A DNA stretch of 64,000 bases from NCBI RefSeq assembly GCF_051622035.1, contig NC_135367.1, positions 28,660,001 through 28,724,000 of the forward strand, given 5' to 3'. Source of the stretch: Arctopsyche grandis (lineage: Eukaryota; Arthropoda; Insecta; Trichoptera; Hydropsychidae). Each line of letters opens with the position of its first letter. The stretch's first letter is position 1. Shown piece after piece: positions 56,951-64,000 of this stretch. Below the pieces are notes generated by a model. That model was given only the letters and a program-made list of their open reading frames with translations, ran no database searches and was not told the origin of the DNA. Position numbers and translations under genes: made by a program.

Positions 56951-57967
56951 TATTTACATGCTACGTAGGGCTTCGGTTTAAACCGAAACCGAAACACCGG
57001 CTTTTTGACCATCTTTCAACGACCATTACAACTATCAACTTTCAAACAGAAAAAATCCCAAATTAAATGCATCCTCAATATGCAAAAACAAAATAAAAGC
57101 ACGAAGCTTTATCGGCCGAATCACTCTTGGGAATTGTCCGTGAAATGAACGCGTGTGATTAATCAATTTGTATCGTAATTGACGCAATTCCCTGGGGCAA
57201 GTTACGTGCGACAAGATCCCGAGGGACATGTGTTGGATAGAGGTTAATATGGGGCTTGAATCGCAACATCCCGTATGGGGAACATCTCCACAATATATGT
57301 ACATATGTATGTACATATACATAATATCACGTGCAAGTTAGTATGTATGTACTACCCGAAAGTATGTACACTTCGCTCAACGTGCAAGAAAGCTCTGCGT
57401 CGGCTTAATTAATTGCTTTTAGGAAATGCAGCGTCTTCTATAAAATGGCTAGGGGTGTGTGTGTATACTCTAATAGCATTAAGGGTTAATATAGTGGAGC
57501 ACTTGACGTCTTATAATTAACCTTTTCGATCGTAGTGGTGCTTCAAAAAGTTCTTTGTCTTACCTACAATCCAGGTGTATCTCTTGATTAAGTTCTTGCA
57601 TGGCTTCTATCTATCCGCGTACGGTTAATTTAATAAGAAGTTTCATTTTTAATCTGTAAATCTTTTAAGGAGCGAATATAATATAATTTTATCACGATGT
57701 GGCTTTGAAATTTCAATGAGGGGATGTGACGCGAAACGCTTATTACTTAGTGGCAACATCTATCGATTGTTTTGAAAAACCTAACAACTTGCACTTTGCT
57801 TCTGACATTTTGTCGTACATTTATTTTATTTTATTTCATTAAATTTTACCTCAGTGTCATAACATGTTGCCCCAAATCGACGGACGGGGCACTTTTGGCT
57901 AAATGGATACTTGACTATAGACTTAGTAAATAGTAGACGATAAAGATTATGTCTTAAAGCACTTAAT
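56951..57967. other. intergenic, no gene seen
   Basis: Moderate composition. A TGTACATATG microsatellite lies near 57295-57320. CAGTGTCATAACATGTTGCC at 57852 is a weak tail-repeat match. Confidence 0.35.
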
Positions 57968-58185
57968 AAGATTTGTGACAGAAAGTAGGATGATTTTTTT
58001 GCCAATTTTAAGGAACCGTTTCAACAATGATCAGATAAAATTGGCAAACTCTGATAAGAAACGATCGACTTGGACTCACAAACATCCAAGTCTAACCAGC
58101 AGTATATTAAAGATTAGCCCGGGATCAAACCGAATAATCTCTTGGTGTTAAACATAAACCCAAACACTGAGCTATACTGCTGGCT
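57968..58185 (-). mobile_element. tRNA-derived SINE with intact head
   Basis: The minus strand reads GCCAGCAGTATAGCTCAGTG (acceptor arm and A box), then CGGTTTGATCCCGGGC (B box), then TATACTGCTGGTTAGACTTG. The head ends can pair as an acceptor stem. The central domain TATCAGAGTTTGCC follows. Confidence 0.8.
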
Positions 58186-58493
58186 GATATTGAAATAAAT
58201 CTACATTTATAGCTAAAGTTAACACTTCTATCTGTCTGTAAATGTAAATTTTATTCTGTCTTGAGAAATTCCAATCCTAATCCGTCACCTCTTTTGGCGT
58301 TACACAAACATCGAATGCGCATCAAAACGTCAGATGTCAAAATATCCAAAACCGATAGCTATCACGAGTACGATGCACTAGGTTAATTCATTTATGTTTG
58401 AGTACCTATGACATTCACATTTTCATAAAAGAAAAACAAAGATGAAATTTAAATATGAACAGTGTTGAAAATTTTTAATTAAATTGTTTATAT
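58186..58493. other. AT-rich spacer, no gene seen
   Basis: No recognised feature between the SINE and the solo LTR. Confidence 0.35.
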
Positions 58494-58873
58494 TGTTGCG
58501 TAGGGGTGGGTGGAGGATCCAAATAAAAGGCCAAATTCGCTTCACAGCATTTATTGGGTGATTAAGGATATCCACGCACTGCCAGTGCTCCGTTCAGAAT
58601 GCCTTCGTATGCCCGAGGTATCTGCTTATAAAGGGCAGGTCGCTGACTGCATCTTCCTCGACACGTTTGTTTACCCATTGTTATAGTCACGTACCAGATA
58701 TGCAATCCCACGGTCTTGCACAGTCAGTTCTGAAAACTCTATCGAGAGTGCTTTTACCAACCACCGTGTCAATTCGGGGGTCTCCATTGTTAGCCGACTG
58801 CACTTAACCCTGGAGATAATCCTCGAAAACTAATTAAAACGGCGGCTCGTTTTCGCATATGCTACAACCTACA
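58494..58873 (-). mobile_element. solo LTR, same family as 24411
   Basis: The plus strand begins TGTTGCGTAGGGGTGGG and ends CTACAACCTACA, 380 bp. AATAAATGCTGTGAAGC on the minus strand gives orientation. The flanks are ATAT and ATAC, a near match as duplication. Its 5' part (minus) matches the sequence starting at 63914. Confidence 0.65.
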
Positions 58874-59792
58874 ATACATATGTTCACATGAAATAATATA
58901 TTTTTCTAATATTTATATCGATAATCTGGTGTATATTTCTTATAGCTCGTTTAACTTTACTATGGGAGAGTTTCTCAGAGGTTTCAATTGCGAATTGTAT
59001 AGACTTCAAAGTCAGCGACAGAAACTTTGATTGTGCAAAATCGTATAGACGTCGAAGTGACCCGACTGGTTGAAATTCTTTGTGATGGCTTCCGACATTT
59101 TACACACAGTACATTCGAGTCGATCAGTATTTGGACTTGGACCAAGTTTTGCCGAGTGTCAGTTGAACCGGATCCGGCATATCCGGCTGACTGCATTTGA
59201 CACTTGACAGCCTTGTTAAAATTTCGCAAAAATTGAACCGACGACAGCGACCAATCTCACTTCACTTCCAATCCCAACGTACTTGCATTGTGTGTTTCTT
59301 TTTTTGTTTTAGAACTTTCCTCGGTGGGAAAACTAACGTCGATGGAATTTCCCAGACCTTATTACGACGTTTAATTGACGTTTTCTGCTGCCAGTCAGTG
59401 TTTCTTCACCGCTGCGTCCTCAATTAAATCTCAATTCGCCAACAAGCAGCAGCAATAAAGAGGGTGGAATTTAATGATGCGAAAAGTGCTAAAAACGTTT
59501 TCATTGAGAGCTGCGAGAAAAAACGACATTTGCATAGAACGTCGACTGTAAATAATGAACGTGGCATTTTTATTATGTCTGTGAATGATTTTACACTCGC
59601 AAATTGCGACCTTAATTAATTTGATGTATGAAAAGGATGAACACGTACAGCTTGATGTTGCTTAATCAAAGGAAACGTATGAAATCATCTTTTGCCATTT
59701 TGAATATAATCCAACGACAAATGTTGAATGTTGAAAGTCACAATAAGTTGTTTATAGTTATTTTAAGTTAAAATAAATATAACATGGGATAC
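58874..59792. other. intergenic, no gene seen
   Basis: 59000-59520 is GC-richer. The frames there lack domains, and no repeat family was recognised. Confidence 0.35.
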
Positions 59793-60115
59793 ATTTTTAC
59801 AAACCTCCTTTACGTTTCACTTACGATTACAATTCAGGAAAAAATTTGCCTCTTATCCGATCGTTTTCATATTTTTCCATATTGCTCATTTTGGTCATCA
59901 ATATAAGTAAATGGATCCTTCGCCATTATGATAGAGATAAAATATCGTTTAAGACGCTTTTGAAGTTTGCAAATTTGAAATCTGGGTGACGTCTATGTAG
60001 TCTTTAGTTTTATACATAGATGGCGGTAGTAAAATAAAATTATTGGTATTTTTATTCAAAATAATAATTTATATATCTTAATATTACATATAAAACTAAA
60101 ATAGAGGTTTTTTTT
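59793..60115 (+). repeat. family A interspersed repeat (short-core subfamily)
   Basis: About 320 bp almost identical to 22414-22745, including AAATCTGGGTGACGTCTATG and ATAGATGGCGGTAGTAAAAT. Confidence 0.8.
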
Positions 60116-60700
60116 TAAAAAACTTTTTATACAAGGCTATTTTTACTACTCAAAATTGTTTATTATAAGTAAATTGATCGTTAAAGTAACATATTATTCA
60201 ATTAACATCGTAGTTTGAGAGTTTTTAAAAGTGTCATGGCGGTCGCCCGCATTCTACATACAATTTCAAGGGTGGCACCAGTAAAAAATATTTGTAAATA
60301 AATGTAAAAACATTTCTCTCGGTGGTGACGAATATTCAATTATATTAACCAATTATTTAAGTTTAATTAATATAAACAACGTTCATTTTATATTATATGT
60401 ACATATTTTTGTTGAAACTATACAATACACATTAATTTAAGAGTTCCCAAGGACAGACAAATACAAAAAAAGTGGATAAAAATAATCCGCCAACCGAAAA
60501 AAGAAACGGATTGGCCGCCAACGCCACCATATACTCAACTACTATCTACCAACTACCACCATATACTCAAATTGTAAATAAATCTATGTATATAAAAATA
60601 AAACTTTAATTTCTGTAGTGAATTATTCTGACCCTGACTTATATTCCGTGCATTGTAGCGTAGTTATGGAGACGTACCTAGTATTATTGACAAAATCAAA
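60116..60700. other. intergenic, no gene seen
   Basis: A repeated ACTACCACCATATACTCAA motif near 60530-60575; otherwise AT-rich. Confidence 0.35.
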
Positions 60701-60705
60701 GAATT

Positions 60706-61452
60706 GGTAGGGTTGTCAGATTTCATGCAAGTCAAACCGGGACACACCCCCTCCCCCCACGAAAAATCAGATCTTTGACTTTTCTATAGATATATTTTCA
60801 ATCGAAGTGATAATATTTAGAATATCTATAATTGATTTTTTCCCTTCTATTTTTAATATAAGTAAATGAAAAGTGCAATGAAGAAACCAAAGATAGACTT
60901 CACTGAGAGGATTAGTGAATAAATCTAATAAGGTTTTTGGTGCTTTTTCTTCAGCTAAAAAAAAGCTTTAAAGCTTCAAAATAGTGCGTTATATTGCAGG
61001 TAATAGTGATAGCCACCTAGATTTTGAATGTGAGAGTGGATTTTTATATTCAATATTAGCAAAATCACAGAAATCTTTGTCTTTCTGTTCTGGCAGTGGT
61101 CTATTCCGCGTATGCGTGTGATGAATCATTCTGAGTATGAGAAAATTATCGATTCAAAATAAATTGATTGATGCCTGATACACATTTTTTGTCTCCCTTC
61201 TACACATAGTATAAGACAGAGACAAATAGTTCATTGTTGAAAATTGCTGCAGTTTTTACCAGATTGTCTGGTCCAGACATCGACTTTTTGTTTATAGTTT
61301 ATGTTAATTCTGAGTAAAAAATTTCTTTAGGAATTTAAAAAGTAGTAAAACGGGACATTTGGGCGTCCCGAGAGTTTTATTAGAGACACCGGGACACAAG
61401 ACTTAAAACTGATGACAATCCCGATTAATCGGGACGCCTAACAACCTTATTC
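60706..61452. mobile_element. possible non-autonomous DNA transposon
   Basis: The left end GGTAGGGTTGTCAG and right end CCTAACAACCTTA are short imperfect inverted repeats. Both are accompanied by inner blocks CCGGGACAC and ATCGGGACGCC. Family and target duplication are unclear. Confidence 0.35.
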
Positions 61453-62228
61453 ATTGGTTAAGGCACTTCTATAATTATAACATTTCTCTGATTAAAACTA
61501 TTAAAAATTCATTGTTGTAATACTAGTCACAATTAGTATGAAAGTGCATCAACACATTGTGTAATAATTTTCTCGACACCTTAATTTCAAAAAACTGTTG
61601 AACTTTGCACTAACATGCCCAATCGCACAAATCGTTAATTATAGATGAACCCAACATCTCAATCTGTATCGGGAAACTTGCGTGCCTTCACCGAGCCCAC
61701 CCACCCATCACGAACCCATACACAACCCCATTACCGTCTCGTCAAAGGAAAAGGGCACCGTGTAATGATTTTCCCGACGATTGCACGATTCTTTCACGGA
61801 ATCGTTATTGTTCCGAGTGGAGAAGGGGGAGGAGGAGGAGGTGGAGGGACATCCTCTAACGGTCCTCCCTCTTCCGGTAATACAATTTCCTGCTCCGGGT
61901 TCATCTCCGGAGATCTCCTTTATCGTCCTTGCAAACACGCCATGCAAACAACGCTATCATTTTCATGTGCACACCGGAGGGACGACTACGATATGGATAT
62001 CTTATTTGTGCACGTAGAGCAGACGAGCGCCGGGCACTTCCCCCTCGCCTCCTTCGACCATATTCGATATTCGATTTTGATAGAATATGCTGCTGCCATA
62101 TCTAAAATGCCACTGTTCAGTTTGTGTTTGCTCGAAATTCGTTACAAATTTGGTAAATGCGCGGGAGAACACAATTCGTTAATACATTCGGTTGCAGTTC
62201 AATCAGTTGAGCAAGATGAAAGTTTTAT
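61453..62228. other. GC-richer intergenic stretch with an orphan open frame
   Basis: A 232-codon + frame starts at 61645. It contains a poly-Gly run from GGA repeats and ends inside a family A repeat at 62343. There is no domain, signal or splice support. See rejected items. Confidence 0.3.
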
Positions 62229-62510
62229 CTTTTTTACATACCTCCTTTACGTTTCACTTACGATTACAATTCAAGAAAACATTTGCCTCTTATGTGATCG
62301 TTTTCATACTTTGCCATATTGCTCATTTTGGTCATCAGTATAAGTAAATGGATCCTCCGCCATTACGATGGTGCAAAAATATCGTGTAAGACGCGTTTGA
62401 AATTTTAATTTCTGAAAAGTGCCTGACGTCTATCCAGTTTTTAGTTTTAAACATAGATGGCGGTAGTAAAATTATTTTTTTGGTATTTTTATTCAAAATA
62501 ATAATTCTAT
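62229..62510 (+). repeat. family A interspersed repeat (short-core subfamily)
   Basis: TTTTTTACATACCTCCTTTA, TTCACTTACGATTACAATTC and ATAGATGGCGGTAGTAAAAT. Slightly diverged from the 22414/59793 pair. Confidence 0.75.
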
Positions 62511-62704
62511 TAGCAAGAGAGTAAGTATAAACCGGATATGAAACGAATCACTTCAGCCTAATTGATGTCTATCGGTTTTTTTTAGAAATATTGAAAAACC
62601 GGGCCTCTGACGTTTTGATATACATTCATATGCCTGCGGAAAGCAGAGAAAAGTTACGTACTTTTAATAAGAGACATAAAAAATTCAAGATTGAAGTTTT
62701 GATA

Positions 62705-63010
62705 TTTATTTAATATTATTTTATTTTATTTTTACATAGATATATACCAGGAAGGCTTGACAGGAAGACCCCAATGCGCCTTCTTGCACCATTAAACACA
62801 AACAATGTAGCATTTTATTATTACATAAATCACTGTATTTCCAGAAGCTGAAGAACACTGAATAACAATTAATTAAATAATTAATCTATTAAGACATGTA
62901 TGGATTTTAGATTTTACATAATTTTTACAAATTGTACATACATACAATAAATACAGAAGATTTGTGACAACAGAAAATATGTTTTTTTGCCAATTTTGAG
63001 GAACCGTTTC
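62705..63010 (-). mobile_element. SINE-B body with tail
   Basis: It runs from the tail TTTATTTTTACATAGATATATACC through AGGAAGACCCCAATGCGCC and AATACAGAAGATTTGTGACA to AGGAACCGTTTCAA. A + strand head piece (TAATGGTTAGCATATAATGC, 63050-63069) follows. Confidence 0.7.
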
Positions 63011-63079
63011 AAACCGGTGACATCTCGGTGCTTAGTATCAACTCGACTAATGGTTAGCATATAATGCTTTGAACAATGT

Positions 63080-63318
63080 AGCATAAATCACATAAATAAC
63101 TGTATTTCCAGAAGCTGAAGAACACGAAATAACAATTAATCCATTGAGACTTCTATGGATTTATATTTTTGTACATAATTTTTACAAATTATACAAACAA
63201 TAAATACAGAAGATTTGTGACAACAGGAAAGTTAAACCAGCAGTATAGTGGATCGAACCCACTGGTCACTTGGTGCTAAAAATACACGCTACCATTAAGC
63301 CATACTGCTGGCTTTTTT
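63080..63318 (-). mobile_element. SINE-B with intact tRNA-like head
   Basis: The head at 63242-63318 on the minus strand is GCCAGCAGTATGGCTTAATG, then GTAGCG (A box), and GTGGGTTCGATCCAC (B box), closing with ATACTGCTGG, which pairs with the 5' end. The anticodon region is not canonical, so it is a SINE promoter rather than a tRNA gene. Confidence 0.8.
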
Positions 63319-63913
63319 GTGATCTATTTATGTGATCTCCAATACATGTGACTTCAGGTGTGTGTAATATGTTCAGCTATGCAACAATATTTGCTAATAT
63401 TATTGAGGTTCATCATTTCAGACTGTTAGTAGGTCAACATAAGATGAATCCAAAATAATTTCAATGAACTAAATATAAAAATTCAAAAATCCAAAACCTG
63501 TATAAATTTCAATTACGGAATAAAATGACCATTTTATACACATGTACGTTCACGAGAGATTCTTAACTTATATATAAACTGACGAGCTCATATACCTACA
63601 TATTATACTTACCGGCTATATTTGATTATGATAGTGTGAGGTGGCCTCGCCTAATGAATGTCAGCACGAGCCGCCCCTGGAACGACAACATCTCGCTTTG
63701 TGCTCATCTCTCAAGGTAATTAGGAACAACAAGTCCTCGTACATACACAAGCCCTACATATAATACATACATACGTATCTACCAAGTATAGTACGTATGT
63801 ATAGGGGTGTCCGAATTCATTACCGGCATAATTAATTTCCTTTTGTGCTAAATTGATTGTGTTATAGCGTCCAAAGTATGTACATAATTCTATCAATTGA
63901 CTGTGTATACTAT
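63319..63913. other. intergenic, no gene seen
   Basis: 63630-63730 is GC-richer. TACATACATACGTA microsatellites lie near 63760. No frame or repeat family was recognised. Confidence 0.35.
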
Positions 63914-64000
63914 TGTAGCATATGCTAAAAGGAGCCGCCGTTATAATTGGTTTTCGAGGATTATCTCCAGGCTTAAGTGCTGTCGGCTAACAATGGAGAC
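63914..64000 (+). mobile_element. LTR start, continues beyond window
   Basis: TGTAGCATATGCTAAAAGGA, then GCCGCCGTTATAATTGG and the following bases match the minus strand of 58784-58873. It is the 5' part of an LTR of the same family. Whether an internal region follows cannot be seen. Confidence 0.65.

Noticed and set aside
61645-62343. 232-codon open frame on +
   Set aside because: The Gly run comes from GGA repeats, there is no domain, and the C-terminal third lies inside a family A repeat. Length alone in a GC-richer patch is not enough.
63242-63318. Possible tRNA gene on -
   Set aside because: The acceptor arms, A box and B box are present, but the anticodon arm is poor and it is joined to a SINE body found elsewhere.

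Overview
The window is nuclear DNA from an insect. It is AT-rich, and its genes are spliced with kilobase-scale introns. It is crowded with eukaryotic transposons: RTE and Jockey-like LINEs, tRNA-derived SINEs, hAT elements, Helitron-like elements and solo LTRs. A tandem 5S rRNA gene array and many ACATATGTATGTA-type microsatellites fit the same picture. The species cannot be named from this sequence alone.

Layout. (1) 1-20595, + strand: the 3' half of one host gene. Six exons (1556-1689, 1778-1958, 7217-7335, 18405-18605, 18685-18888, 20260-20595) join in frame. They encode a membrane-proximal fibronectin III domain, one transmembrane helix, and a long Gly/Pro/Gln-rich cytoplasmic tail ending in ESTV, a class I PDZ ligand. 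The FN3 sequence looks like the Sidestep (Side) family, which in Drosophila are axon-guidance and synaptic-specificity receptors for Beat proteins. The immunoglobulin-domain exons must lie upstream of base 1. Introns hold Jockey 3' ends, a 214-bp hAT MITE, a 587-bp hAT element nested in an older repeat, an interrupted SINE and Helitron-like pieces. (2) 20596-36000: probable 3' UTR, then intergenic DNA with solo LTRs and dispersed repeats. (3) 36060-39090, - strand: an RTE-clade LINE with an uninterrupted 985-codon endonuclease/reverse-transcriptase frame, whose stop codon lies inside its own (TGA)n tail. (4) 39960-41015: nested inverted repeats. (5) 41981-45528: a dispersed 5S-like copy on +, then a 5S rDNA array on - with 12 full genes and one truncated copy at a period of about 198 bp. 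(6) 45600-64000: repeat-dominated DNA with LINE fragments, a family of long foldback elements (48394, 49112, 55112), solo LTRs, SINEs and Helitron-like copies.

The only host protein-coding gene I can support is the Side-like receptor. The only host RNA genes are the 5S genes. Most other open frames are repeat-derived or chance frames. The least explained parts are an unclassified repeat family (about nine copies, called family A here), the near-perfect foldbacks, and a 100-bp identical duplication, one copy of which sits inside a foldback loop.
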